Shown one piece after another: positions 16,131 through 25,263 of a DNA stretch of 64,000 nt. The stretch lies in IMG/VR virus record IMGVR_UViG_3300029812_000129, positions 1-64,000 of that record. One strand, given 5' to 3'. Source of the stretch: a virus. A model generated the notes under the pieces. The model was given only the letters and a program-made list of their open reading frames with translations, searched no databases and was not told the origin of the DNA. Within the stretch, counting starts at the first letter, position 1. Every line of letters starts with the position of its first letter. A program made the position numbers and the translations under genes.

Positions 16131-19118
16131 TTAATATAATCTCGGTCTTAAGCTGGTAGCATTACCGCTAACAAATACTTTTTCATCTACGCCCCTTGAT
16201 ATGGCTTCTTCTAATAAAGCAATGTCAACATCTTTTGAAACATTTATTACTATATTTCTATTATCATAGTATTCCTGAGTATATCCACCCTTTAACCCTC
16301 TTCGGATCTCATACAAAGTAGGTAATTTAATATTTGGTAAATTAAATGATTCTTTTGCTTGCCCCTCGGATTCCTTTTGTAGCCTTTGAAGCTCAAGACG
16401 GAGAGAATAAGATTGTTCTCTTGTTAAGGTAACCCCTTTAGCTAATTTTTTGATAGCTTCCAGTTGTTGCCCAACGGTTATCTCCCCAAGTTCTTGACGC
16501 ATATCTAATATACGTTTTTCTAATTCAAATTTAGACATTTGCAATGATCTGCTTCTATCTATTATAGATGCTTCTAAATTTAGTGCTGCCGTAGCCCCTT
16601 GCGTAGCACTTATATAGTCTAATGTACTTTGTTCTAAAAATAATAAAGCACTCTCTTTTTGTAAAGGTTCTATCATACCAGCTATTTCAAGTTTTTTCTG
16701 TGCCATTACCAAATTATATTTTTCACTTTCTAAATTTTGACGAGCAGATATAATAGTCCCTTTTTGCTTAATTATATCTATTTCTTCTGTAACCATACCT
16801 AAAATCCTTTTTTCTTTTTCTAGGTTTTGACGAGCTTTTTCTAAGGGGTCTCTTATAGAAACAAGTTCTAAATCTGCTCTTACCTTCATCATGTTAATAG
16901 CTTCTTTTTGCTTATCTGCTAATACACTATTTTCGGTAGCAATTGCTGCCAACTTTTTGGAATCATTTGTCGCAACAAAACTATCTATGTATGCACGCAA
17001 AGCAGTTAAATACTCTTCACGTGTAACCAATCCAGCAGCAAATTTTAGCTTAGTAATATCAAGAGTATCTGCAATTCCAGCCTGTGCTTCTGTAAGTTCT
17101 TCTGCCATATTAGCTTTTTCTCTTATGGTATCGGCAAAAACCTTCTCCTCTTTAACTAAATCTTCATCTGTAGCTCCTTTATCTATGAGTGCCTGCTTAT
17201 GCTTTTTCCACATCTCAATATTATCAATATTCCCTTTTTCGATTTCTCCAAGAGTCTTGTCAAGATATTTTTGTGTTTTCTCTCCTTTTTTCATTTCCTC
17301 CCATCTACCAAGCATACTATCTAACAATTCTTCTTCTGATGTTAATTCATTAGCTTTTGCGACAGCTATCGCTTTGTTTAAATCCCTGTTTTGATCTAAA
17401 GTAAAACCAAGTTGATATAAGTCTCTCTCCGCTTTTGCCCTTACATTAGCTTCTTCTTCTATTGTCCTAACATATTTTTTTCTACCACTCGCATTATCTC
17501 TTTCTTGTTTTATTATTTTCTTTAATTGGTCTACCCTATATTTAAAATAAATTATTTCTTCTGGAGTATATAATTCAAAAGCTCTTGCAGTCATAGAAAA
17601 ATCTCCGCTATAACTGACTTTTTGCGAAGGGTCTTTCTTTGGTTGTCCCATAGATGGCACAGTAAAATCAAATTTTTGTATTTCGTCAGCAACTTTCTTA
17701 TATTCTGCAAGACGTTTTACCATCATAGTCAAAATATTTAAAAAACCAGAAAAAACAGATATAGCATCTTTTATTGTACCTGTTAAACCAACCTCTCCCA
17801 AAGCATGTGCTAACTCACCTGCGATCGCTTTCATCCTTGCCATACGTTCAGAGGTAGTATCCATTATTAAAGAATATTCATATATAGCACTGCCAGTAGA
17901 ATTAGCAGCAGATTCCTGCATTTGTAAAGCCAAATAACTATTATTTAAAAGTGCTGCCCAAATATCGTAAGATCTTCCTTCAGCAATCAAAGTTAAGAGT
18001 TCCATTTTCCTTGCTTTATCCATTTTTTGAGTCGCAACTATTATGTTATTATAAATTTCTTCTTGAGATAAAAGTGAACCGTTTGTATTTCTAACGATAA
18101 TACCATAATCTTTTAAATCGGCGGCGTTTCTACGGATATGCATCATGCTTGTACGGATAGCTGTTGCAACTCTTGTTGGTTGAGCACCAGTTACCTTAAG
18201 CATTGTACCCATAATTCCAGTTAGCTGTTCTAAGTTCCCACCGTAAACCTTCATCAACCCAGAAGTTCTTGCTAAGGCTTTAGCCATATCTTCTATATTA
18301 ACCCCAAATTTATTTTGTACTTCATTTAGCATATCTACTATGCCAATTATTTCATTGCCTTTTAAACCTAGTGTATGATACATAGCTGTTAAATATTTAG
18401 TTGCATTACCAAGTTCCATTTCTGCTACCTTGGTTGCTAGCAAAGTTGCTGTTTGCCCAGCCATAACATCTTCTATTATTCTTGTTGTTTTGCCCCATTC
18501 GAAAGCACTTTTAGCTACATCTTCTGTTACAGCACCAAAACCCTGGGATAATCTAAAAGTAGAATCAATTATTTTATCCATATCTGCGGAACTTATTACT
18601 CTTTTTAAATCAGCAAAGGTACTTTCTAATTTAATAGCTTCTCCAACTAAACCTTTTATTGCTGCTATCGTACCAAAAATAGCTGTTGTAGCTACTGTCC
18701 ATAAAAGGACTTTACCAATTATTTCACCAATAGGTTGAGCTGTCATTGTGGCAATCATTCCTTTATATTGCCCTTTGAGACCGCCCATCTGTCTGCCAGC
18801 TTCCTTCATCGCAACATTGCCTTTATGATATGCCTGTGCTTGTTTATTTAATGTATCAACACTTTGATCTTGAGTACTAGATAAGCCTTTATTTGCATTT
18901 TTTAAATCCCTACCTCGTTGTATCTGTTCATCCATGGTTTTAACAGAAACAGTACCAGCTTTTGAAACATCGACTGGCTTTACTGCTTTAGCGGAAACTC
19001 CTGTTGCTTGCTCGATTTTCTTCTGCGTTTCCTGCACTTTACGGGTTGCAGAAGCAGCAGCCATATCTAGCTTACTCATATCTGCTATGAAATTAATTAC
19101 AAAATCATATCGCTTCAT
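16131..19118 (-). CDS. Tail tape measure protein
   Basis: 995 residues. The N-terminal coiled segment (about 1-110) leads into a hydrophobic stretch near 135-165 and the TP901-type core (KLESTFADLKRVISS, VAKSAFEWGKTT, ALARTSGLMKVYGG, ATAIRTSMMHI). Long helical and coiled-coil regions (about 540-950) follow. It sets tail length and is chaperoned by the products of 19123-20057. Confidence 0.92.
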   Translation of the reverse strand: MKRYDFVINFIADMSKLDMAAASATRKVQETQKKIEQATGVSAKAVKPVDVSKAGTVSVKTMDEQIQRGRDLKNANKGLSSTQDQSVDTLNKQAQAYHKGNVAMKEAGRQMGGLKGQYKGMIATMTAQPIGEIIGKVLLWTVATTAIFGTIAAIKGLVGEAIKLESTFADLKRVISSADMDKIIDSTFRLSQGFGAVTEDVAKSAFEWGKTTRIIEDVMAGQTATLLATKVAEMELGNATKYLTAMYHTLGLKGNEIIGIVDMLNEVQNKFGVNIEDMAKALARTSGLMKVYGGNLEQLTGIMGTMLKVTGAQPTRVATAIRTSMMHIRRNAADLKDYGIIVRNTNGSLLSQEEIYNNIIVATQKMDKARKMELLTLIAEGRSYDIWAALLNNSYLALQMQESAANSTGSAIYEYSLIMDTTSERMARMKAIAGELAHALGEVGLTGTIKDAISVFSGFLNILTMMVKRLAEYKKVADEIQKFDFTVPSMGQPKKDPSQKVSYSGDFSMTARAFELYTPEEIIYFKYRVDQLKKIIKQERDNASGRKKYVRTIEEEANVRAKAERDLYQLGFTLDQNRDLNKAIAVAKANELTSEEELLDSMLGRWEEMKKGEKTQKYLDKTLGEIEKGNIDNIEMWKKHKQALIDKGATDEDLVKEEKVFADTIREKANMAEELTEAQAGIADTLDITKLKFAAGLVTREEYLTALRAYIDSFVATNDSKKLAAIATENSVLADKQKEAINMMKVRADLELVSIRDPLEKARQNLEKEKRILGMVTEEIDIIKQKGTIISARQNLESEKYNLVMAQKKLEIAGMIEPLQKESALLFLEQSTLDYISATQGATAALNLEASIIDRSRSLQMSKFELEKRILDMRQELGEITVGQQLEAIKKLAKGVTLTREQSYSLRLELQRLQKESEGQAKESFNLPNIKLPTLYEIRRGLKGGYTQEYYDNRNIVINVSKDVDIALLEEAISRGVDEKVFVSGNATSLRPRLY

Positions 19119-19122
19119 TAAA

Positions 19123-20057
19123 TCAACCTACTTCTATTACTTCTTTATGTTTATATGCTCCTTCGCCCTTACGTGCTTTGTCTATTCCCTTGAACCATTT
19201 AGTAAGCTTTTCATCGTCTAACCAAATATTTTTAGGTGGTATCTCATCTTTTGGTAAATTTTTAAAATAACTTAATATACGCATTGCATGTGACAAAGCA
19301 GTAACAAAACGCCATGGACAATCTACTAAATGAGATGTTCCTTTTGGCATTATAGTTTCTAAATTATTAAATTCCTGAGCAATGCTAACAAGATTTAGAA
19401 AGGCATCACCCTGAGCTAGTTTTTTACTTCATTGGCATCCTGTGAATCTAAGTTATAATAAGCATTTTGTAAATCAGTGAACAGATTACCGTGTAAACTT
19501 TCTTCCATCTCTTCCATCGTTTCGAACATTCTACTACCATCTTCGTTGACTGTAGCGTAAAAAAGCACAATCTCATTGAAAATCCTAACATAGTATGCAG
19601 TAAGCATATTATCTGTACGAATTTTCTTGATCTGTGCTCTTAAGTCATCTATAGATTTTTTTTCTAAAGCAGGTAATTTATTAGCTTTTGCCTTAGCAAA
19701 GCTTTCTTCATACTCTTTTTTAAATTCATCAGAATTAATATCTTCTAAACCTTTTTCTTGTAGCTTTTCTTCTATTTCATTTACTAAATTAAAATCCATT
19801 GCAACTAATTCTTCTATACATGTTTCTTTAGACATTTCAGAAATAGTATTATCTAATATAATAGATTCCTTACTATTTTTATCATCAAAACATTTAAGCA
19901 TTTCTGCACGGGCAACAGTAGCCTTTTCGATAGCTTCTATTCTTGCACCATGTGAAATAGTCTGAATATTCACCTCTGCATAATTACCTTTTCCATCTTC
20001 AATCTTAACCAATTTCTTTTTCTTATATAAATCTTTAATATCTTTTTTTTCTCCCAT
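19123..20057 (-). CDS. Tail assembly chaperone G-T fusion made by -1 frameshift
   Basis: The 19416-20057 frame ends GTA AAA AAC TAG. A -1 slip on A AAA AAC continues CTA GCT CAG GGT GAT and runs without a stop through ATG CCA AAA GGA to 19123, adding about 98 residues ending KHKEVIEVG. This is the gpG/gpGT arrangement of siphovirus tail chaperones, placed as expected just before the tape measure. The T part could also start on its own at 19350 (MPKGTSH). Confidence 0.8.
19416..20057 (-). CDS. Tail assembly chaperone (gpG-like), unshifted product
   Basis: 213 residues, rich in charged helices, beginning MGEKKDIKDLYKKKKLVKIE. GGAGGT lies 8 bases upstream of the ATG, just after the IsrB stop. 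It holds the tape measure protein during tail assembly. No sequence signature; the call rests on position, size and the slippery site at its end. Confidence 0.75.
   Translation of the reverse strand: MGEKKDIKDLYKKKKLVKIEDGKGNYAEVNIQTISHGARIEAIEKATVARAEMLKCFDDKNSKESIILDNTISEMSKETCIEELVAMDFNLVNEIEEKLQEKGLEDINSDEFKKEYEESFAKAKANKLPALEKKSIDDLRAQIKKIRTDNMLTAYYVRIFNEIVLFYATVNEDGSRMFETMEEMEESLHGNLFTDLQNAYYNLDSQDANEVKN
19419..19425 (-). promoter_or_regulatory. Slippery heptamer A AAA AAC
   Basis: AAAAAAC in phase (xxA AAA AAC) immediately before the zero-frame TAG, the classical -1 frameshift site of tail chaperone genes. Confidence 0.8.
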
Positions 20058-20077
20058 TGTCCTACCTCCATATAGTT

Positions 20078-21043
20078 TTAGTGTTGAGGGAGGATTCCTT
20101 GCCCCCCCTGTAAATAAACCAAACCCTTCGGTCGTTGAAGTAATTTGGTTTTGTTGTAAGACACAGCAAAGTTGCTATCAAAAGAAGTTCTGAGTGTTAT
20201 TACTTTAGCCTTTAAACTTCTTATTGACCCGATTATTGTGCCCCTGGTTCTGTGCGAAGCTTTAACAACATCGTAGTGTCGGAAGCCATTTTTCTCTACG
20301 CAAGTCTTAGTCGGGTTATTCTCCCATATCTTTGCCCTCCTTGGTTTTATAATCCACTCAAAACAATTGATAACAGGTTTTTCATCGCAAATCATAGAGA
20401 TAGCATCATTGCTATGCTTCTTTGAAAGCCCAATCTCTAGTCTTCTTTTCTTGGTTTCATATCCGAAAGTAGCCTTACAAGATAAACCTAAACTCAATAT
20501 TTGCTTTCTAAGATAATTCTTGCCCTGCTCAACTAATGAAAACCATCTACCATATCTGTATTTTGCGTGATTAAATTTAACCTCTTCAACCACAACCTGA
20601 CAAATATTGATTCTCTTCCCCATATCTTTTAAAAATCGTAATGTGGAATCCTTTCTACACCTAGCAGAGGGGACTAATTTTGCAGAGATTCTATTGTTAA
20701 ACCGTCTTGCCCTATATCTCAGTTTCCTTGATCTTCTTGAACGTCTATAATTGCTTCTCTGCTTCATTAATCTTTTAACATCCTGTCTTAATTCAATTTG
20801 ACCCTTAAAAACCACTTCATTGGTTTTATCGTTTACAATAGCAACCCCCACCTTTTTAGCCCCATCATCAATTCCTACCACAAAAGAGCCAACTGGATTT
20901 TTAATTGCTCTTTTTAGTTGAATCGTAAATGGCATTACCTGAACCACTTTGGCCTTGCCTGCTTTCAACAATTTTCTGCCTCTTGCTGGGTGACAGGGCA
21001 ACAAGGACTTGCCTGTCTTGTCAATCACAAATGTTTTTTGCAT
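20078..21043 (-). CDS. IsrB-type RuvC nuclease (IscB family without HNH)
   Basis: 321 residues. The N-terminal PLMP-like domain (SLLPCHPARGRKLLKAG .. MPFTIQLKR) is followed by RuvC-I GIDDGAKKVGVAI (Asp59), an Arg-rich bridge helix (about 91-118, YRRSRRSRKLRYRARR), RuvC-II VVVEEVKFN (Glu153/154) and RuvC-III KKHSNDAI (His210, Asp213). RuvC-II and RuvC-III are only about 50 residues apart, joined by TFGYETKKRRLEIGL, so the HNH domain of IscB is absent. The C-terminal domain (QRPKGLVYL) fits the target-interaction region. Known IsrB proteins nick DNA under an omega-RNA guide. It is inserted between the tail tube and tail chaperone genes. Confidence 0.85.
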   Translation of the reverse strand: MQKTFVIDKTGKSLLPCHPARGRKLLKAGKAKVVQVMPFTIQLKRAIKNPVGSFVVGIDDGAKKVGVAIVNDKTNEVVFKGQIELRQDVKRLMKQRSNYRRSRRSRKLRYRARRFNNRISAKLVPSARCRKDSTLRFLKDMGKRINICQVVVEEVKFNHAKYRYGRWFSLVEQGKNYLRKQILSLGLSCKATFGYETKKRRLEIGLSKKHSNDAISMICDEKPVINCFEWIIKPRRAKIWENNPTKTCVEKNGFRHYDVVKASHRTRGTIIGSIRSLKAKVITLRTSFDSNFAVSYNKTKLLQRPKGLVYLQGGQGILPQH

Positions 21044-21049
21044 TTAAGC

Positions 21050-21262
21050 AATCTCCTTTCGGGAAAATTTTGCTCTCGGAAATGTTGGAGTCGGATTATT
21101 CAGAACTGAGCACATTCTAACGTCCATTGTTAACTCCTAACGTAGCTGGTCACTTCACCCGCAACAGAATAGCTTATTTCCCAGCTTATCCTCGGAGCGA
21201 CTAATTAAAATCGATTAGTTTTGATAACCTTCTATCAACTATTGCTAAGCTCCCTCATTTAA
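21050..21262 (-). ncRNA. Probable omega-RNA upstream of IsrB
   Basis: About 210 noncoding bases directly 5' of the IsrB gene, where IscB/IsrB guide RNAs lie. Stems visible on the minus strand: TTGATA/TATCAA, ACTAAT/ATTAGT, AAGCTGG/CCAGCTA (long range) and GGAGT/ACTCC (long range). The guide would come from the 5' edge, next to the end of the tail tube gene. Boundaries are estimates. Confidence 0.6.
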
Positions 21263-21266
21263 GTTC

Positions 21267-22490
21267 TTAAGGTTTCGATCCTCTATAAATAGTCATATTT
21301 GTATTGGCAGTAATTTTGAAATTAAATGTTTGTGTTAAATTATCTCCTACCCTTGAAGTATGGCCTTCACCAACAATCTCTACATTTGGTATATAAAGGG
21401 TCTTTAAAACAGTAGTGTTATCATCTGGATCAAGAATCTTAATTTCAATCGGAATTGCTGTATCAAAATCCTCTAATCCATACACAGGGTTTGAAGCATC
21501 TAATGCTGCCCCTGCACAAAACTTAGCAAAAGCATCACCATCTCTATCTAAGATAGAAATATCACCTGTTATTTCTGGAGTATCAATAACGACAGCGACT
21601 TTATTCTCGTTCCCCATTTCCAAAATATTAATATTAGGATATGAAATAGAAACATTAATACTTTGAACTCTATCTAATTTTCCCGCATTAATTACTACAG
21701 GAATGTTTTTACCTTTAATGCCACTTGGATAAACCGTTTCACCTTCATGTACGGTTGAAGCGAATGTTTGCTGTGTTAAACAAGGATATATTACTTCAAT
21801 TACAGCATTTAATGCAGGTACAGTACCGAAAACTATATCATCGGTTGCTGCCACATAATTAAAGTCCTTTGTACCAGCTATTCTTTCAGCTTCACTTCCT
21901 TCATACATTTTTACGCCATCAATAACTAAGCCTATGATGTTTTTATCTGTACCATAGTTTCTGGCTCCACCATAAGTAGCTGTATCAAGCTCAAACGTAA
22001 CGGTCGAGTTATCTCCAACAAACTGTTCGTATGCAGCAGATTGATACACCCAATGCTTATTGTCTGACATAAATGTCATTGATTCCGTAGCGTTACCGTC
22101 AACGGAATAACGATAATTTAAAGCAGTCAATTGTGCGGCATAAATAACACCAGTTTTTAGAGCTAAATCACCTATCTCTTCTCTAACAGGGAAAATAAAA
22201 TTAACCTTCTTTATGTTCTCTGCTGTCATTACAAAAGATGTAGGTGGTGTAGCAGCGTGTGGATCACCTCCATGTACTAATGTAAGTAATTCACAATTAG
22301 TGTCAAAAGCCTCTGTATCAATAGTAACATCTGGAACATCTTTTACTACTGAAACAACGGCAACATTGCCTAGTTCCTTTATATCTTCGGACGGGAAGTC
22401 CGTAGTGCTTCCTAGCGATTGCAACCTATCAATGATGGTGCCACCAGCAGCCATCAGTATCCTATCACTTTTTAAACGAATTATAGACAT
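21267..22490 (-). CDS. Major tail tube protein
   Basis: 407 residues, beta-rich throughout. The N-terminus reads MSIIRLKSDRILMAAGGTII, with an inserted Ig-like part around 190-230. Position between the tail completion genes and the tail chaperone, and an AAAGGAGGTG ribosome site, support the major tail protein. No sheath gene is present, so the tail is non-contractile. Confidence 0.7.
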   Translation of the reverse strand: MSIIRLKSDRILMAAGGTIIDRLQSLGSTTDFPSEDIKELGNVAVVSVVKDVPDVTIDTEAFDTNCELLTLVHGGDPHAATPPTSFVMTAENIKKVNFIFPVREEIGDLALKTGVIYAAQLTALNYRYSVDGNATESMTFMSDNKHWVYQSAAYEQFVGDNSTVTFELDTATYGGARNYGTDKNIIGLVIDGVKMYEGSEAERIAGTKDFNYVAATDDIVFGTVPALNAVIEVIYPCLTQQTFASTVHEGETVYPSGIKGKNIPVVINAGKLDRVQSINVSISYPNINILEMGNENKVAVVIDTPEITGDISILDRDGDAFAKFCAGAALDASNPVYGLEDFDTAIPIEIKILDPDDNTTVLKTLYIPNVEIVGEGHTSRVGDNLTQTFNFKITANTNMTIYRGSKP

Positions 22491-22517
22491 ATGTTTTCAC
22501 CTCCTTTTAAAAATATA

Positions 22518-22973
22518 TTATTCAAGTAAATAAGTTTTTATATCTACTCTAATAGTAATTTGATTATATATTCTTGGAGAAGCAGTTGTATTGAGCTTAT
22601 CCAAATTTTCAAAACTTATATTCCCTAATTTTATTGGTGTAGCAAAATTATAATCATATAAAGCAATATGCTTATTCTTTAAATTAATTTTTATAGCATC
22701 TGCTATATCGGATGCTTGTCCATCTAAATTACTTTCCGTAAAAACATCTATTATAAATCTTCTTGCAGTAGCAGTCTTGACGTTACCCATTTCAAAGTCT
22801 TCATCATCTTCTGTCTGTAAAATAATAGAAACTGCTGGTAAATTATTTAGAAAGTCAGTTGATTTATCATCGGGGTAAGCTTCATATACTGTAACATTAG
22901 TAAAGCCTCCATCGCTTAAAACAGTTACCATGTAAGAATAAAGTTCTTGACTTATTAGGCGAGATAACCCCAT
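22518..22973 (-). CDS. Tail terminator-like protein
   Basis: About 151 residues from MGLSRLISQELYSY. VSIILQTEDDEDFEMGNVKTATARRFIIDVF and a C-terminal YNQITIRVDIKTYL fit the alpha-beta fold of tail terminator (gpU-like) proteins; position just before the tail tube agrees. A start at 23000 is possible. Confidence 0.55.
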   Translation of the reverse strand: MGLSRLISQELYSYMVTVLSDGGFTNVTVYEAYPDDKSTDFLNNLPAVSIILQTEDDEDFEMGNVKTATARRFIIDVFTESNLDGQASDIADAIKINLKNKHIALYDYNFATPIKLGNISFENLDKLNTTASPRIYNQITIRVDIKTYLLE

Positions 22974-22977
22974 CTTA

Positions 22978-23520
22978 TTAGCCAATAGCAAACACCTCAT
23001 TCATCGCTGCAATCATTTTACTAAAAAATCTTGCGTCTACATATTCAGAAGTTTTATCAAAATATTTATGTGCTGTAATTGGTTTGTTAACATCCATTAT
23101 GTGACCGCCACTTCCAACATTTATCCATTTATCGTGTCTATTCCTATCTTTGGTTGGTTTATGTACTCCGCCAACCTCATCAATGAAATAACCTCTATAG
23201 GTACCCTGAAGTAATTTAGTACCTTCTTCTATTTCTTCCCAATAATGGGCTTGTGAAGTCAGAATACGTACATTCCCGATGCCCGAAGACCAAGTAGCTC
23301 TATTAAAATTACCTACTGAATTAAAGATAGCTCTTTTAAGTTGACCGCTTTGCGTCCATTCTGGTCTAACATAAGATTCTTCTAAAAATTGTACAGCTTC
23401 CATTGCCCCGTTACTTGCTATAAAATCCAATATTGGAGCTGTTTTAAATTTAATAGCACCAACAGTTTCTTTAATCCCTTTGGTTACTCTTTTACCGTTA
23501 CACTTTACTATTACCTGCAT
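22978..23520 (-). CDS. HK97 gp10-like tail completion protein
   Basis: 180 residues. GAMEAVQFLEESYVRPEWTQSGQLKRAI and HYWEEIEEGTKLL resemble the HK97-gp10 family that joins head and tail. Overlaps its neighbours by a few codons. Confidence 0.5.
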   Translation of the reverse strand: MQVIVKCNGKRVTKGIKETVGAIKFKTAPILDFIASNGAMEAVQFLEESYVRPEWTQSGQLKRAIFNSVGNFNRATWSSGIGNVRILTSQAHYWEEIEEGTKLLQGTYRGYFIDEVGGVHKPTKDRNRHDKWINVGSGGHIMDVNKPITAHKYFDKTSEYVDARFFSKMIAAMNEVFAIG

Positions 23521-23836
23521 CTTCGATTATCTCATCAACCCTTCTTGCACGTTTAGAAGATTTTGCTAAATTCTCTTTTGTTCGTTTAATAAGTTTTTCA
23601 ACAGAAGAATCGTTAGGCAATAATTGTTTAGCCAATATTTCTGTACTCTGTATTATTATACCATCTTTTAATGCTATTATAAATATAGCATCTCTATATA
23701 ATTGGTTTATTACATTTAGAAAATCATCTCTTATTGTTTTACGGTCTTCTTTATCTATCTTAACAATATCTAATTTTTTTAAAAATCCATATATTAATGT
23801 ATTTTTCCTATCCGATAATTCATTTATAACACTCAT
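23498..23836 (-). CDS. Hypothetical head-tail region protein
   Basis: 112 residues, helical and highly charged, with an Arg/Lys-rich end (KSSKRARRVDEI). Sits between connector-type genes and overlaps the next gene by 23 bases. No family recognised. Confidence 0.5.
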   Translation of the reverse strand: MSVINELSDRKNTLIYGFLKKLDIVKIDKEDRKTIRDDFLNVINQLYRDAIFIIALKDGIIIQSTEILAKQLLPNDSSVEKLIKRTKENLAKSSKRARRVDEIIEDAGNSKV

Positions 23837-23847
23837 ATCCTACCTCC

Positions 23848-24282
23848 TTAAATAGTCCTACCAATATATGTTATCCTATTAGTGCTTCCTCTCCCTTTAG
23901 GTATTTTAGCCTCTATCTTTATTAAATTACTTTGTATTTTAATTTTGGCTGCTTCATCTACTGAAGTTTCAAAAATATTATCTACTGTAAAGCTAACTCT
24001 ACCTTCTGGTAAATAACCTGTTCTCATCATATTTTCTTCTATACCATCTAACCAACGGATTTTGGCTAAAACAAATATAGAGGTTTCAACAACTACTTTG
24101 CCTCGCCCCCCACATGTTTCGCAGGAAGCATCTTTGGATTCTTGCCTAATTTCATCATAATCACAATCTGGACAATCTGATAGTGCTTCATAAATAAGCT
24201 CTACATTATTGTCATCGCTTGTAAGCTTTCTTATATTATTTATTCTATTTTTAATATCTTTAGAAGAAAGCCAATTTGACAT
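23848..24282 (-). CDS. Head-tail region protein with DnaJ-like zinc site
   Basis: 144 residues. CPDCDYDE .. CETCGGRGK (about 37-63) is a four-cysteine zinc site of the type seen in several phage connector-region proteins. The rest is beta-rich (ETSIFVLAKIRWLDG). Role in the neck is inferred from position. Confidence 0.55.
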   Translation of the reverse strand: MSNWLSSKDIKNRINNIRKLTSDDNNVELIYEALSDCPDCDYDEIRQESKDASCETCGGRGKVVVETSIFVLAKIRWLDGIEENMMRTGYLPEGRVSFTVDNIFETSVDEAAKIKIQSNLIKIEAKIPKGRGSTNRITYIGRTI

Positions 24283-24294
24283 TTCTATCTCCTG

Positions 24295-25008
24295 TTATCC
24301 AAATGTTTGATAAGACCCATATGCAATAGAATCTATATATCGAAAGTAAGCTTCCTGTTTATTAAATGTACTCGCAATATACATATCTAATCCACTCATA
24401 ACTTTTCTCTTTAATGCACTTATAGCATTATCTCTTTCTCTATATAGGTTCTCTAAATAACTCTTTGTAATCGTAACAGACTTAGTATAACTTTCGCTAA
24501 GTTCTTCATCTTTCCATTTTCTTGTAGTTATTAATTTATCTTCTACTAAACCAGATTCTACAAATGTAATAATAGCTTGTAATACTGTAATCATCTGCCA
24601 CACATTGGTAGGGGTAGCTTCTAAATAAGCATCTCCATCTACATCTCTTAAAACTACATAACCTTGATAATATAATATCTCCAATCTACCTACTGCATCT
24701 GCTAAATAATCTTGTAGTAAACCATCAGAATAACCGTAGTATAAATAATTAGCGGTTATAGTAGTTCCGTCTGCTGGAGCAACATCAAAAGTTACTATGC
24801 CATATTCAGAATTAATGGTTATACCTAATTCTCTTACACCATCAACATAGACTTCTATTGTATCAGCCTTTAAAGGATAATATTCTAATTGAAAATCTTT
24901 TTTAGCACTTGTTCCTGTACCCAAAAATTCATTTCTTATCGGTTTTCCTATATCTCTTATCCCTCTTGCAAAAACAGGAATAAGTGTTTTTAGATAAAAT
25001 TCACTCAC
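24295..25008 (-). CDS. Head-tail connector-like virion protein
   Basis: 237 residues. The N-terminal half has a beta module (FLGTGTSAKKDFQLEYYPLK ending ITINSEYGIVTFDVAP) of a kind common in virion proteins; the C-terminal half is helical. Order in the head-to-tail block suggests a connector or decoration role. Confidence 0.45.
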   Translation of the reverse strand: MSEFYLKTLIPVFARGIRDIGKPIRNEFLGTGTSAKKDFQLEYYPLKADTIEVYVDGVRELGITINSEYGIVTFDVAPADGTTITANYLYYGYSDGLLQDYLADAVGRLEILYYQGYVVLRDVDGDAYLEATPTNVWQMITVLQAIITFVESGLVEDKLITTRKWKDEELSESYTKSVTITKSYLENLYRERDNAISALKRKVMSGLDMYIASTFNKQEAYFRYIDSIAYGSYQTFG

Positions 25009-25017
25009 AATACCTCC

Positions 25018-25263
25018 TTATTCTGGTAAAATATTTTTAGTATTGCTTCTACCAATTATATTAGGCAATAATTCTTTTTTGCCTATAGTGTTTGGTAAGC
25101 CAATAGATCTTTTTATAGTATTAATTAAAAAATCTATTCTTTTAATACTTCTAATTATTCGTATATATGTTTTTACCAATCCATAAGTTAAGTACGTTAT
25201 TGGATTAAAAACATCTTCCTCAACTACAAATCCATCTGTAGATATGCTTAATCCGTCTATCAT
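25018..25263 (-). CDS. Hypothetical protein
   Basis: 81 residues. The end has imperfect repeats ending in N-T/I-I-G (GLPNTIGKKELLPNIIG). Start overlaps the previous stop by 4 bases. No family recognised. Confidence 0.45.
   Translation of the reverse strand: MIDGLSISTDGFVVEEDVFNPITYLTYGLVKTYIRIIRSIKRIDFLINTIKRSIGLPNTIGKKELLPNIIGRSNTKNILPE

Noticed and set aside
20078-21043. TnpB or Cas12-type assignment
   Set aside because: The PLMP start, bridge helix and spacing match IscB/IsrB; no TnpB zinc finger after RuvC-III.
20078-21266. Complete IS200/IS605 transposon
   Set aside because: No TnpA gene and no recognised left or right end hairpins; only the IsrB cassette is present.
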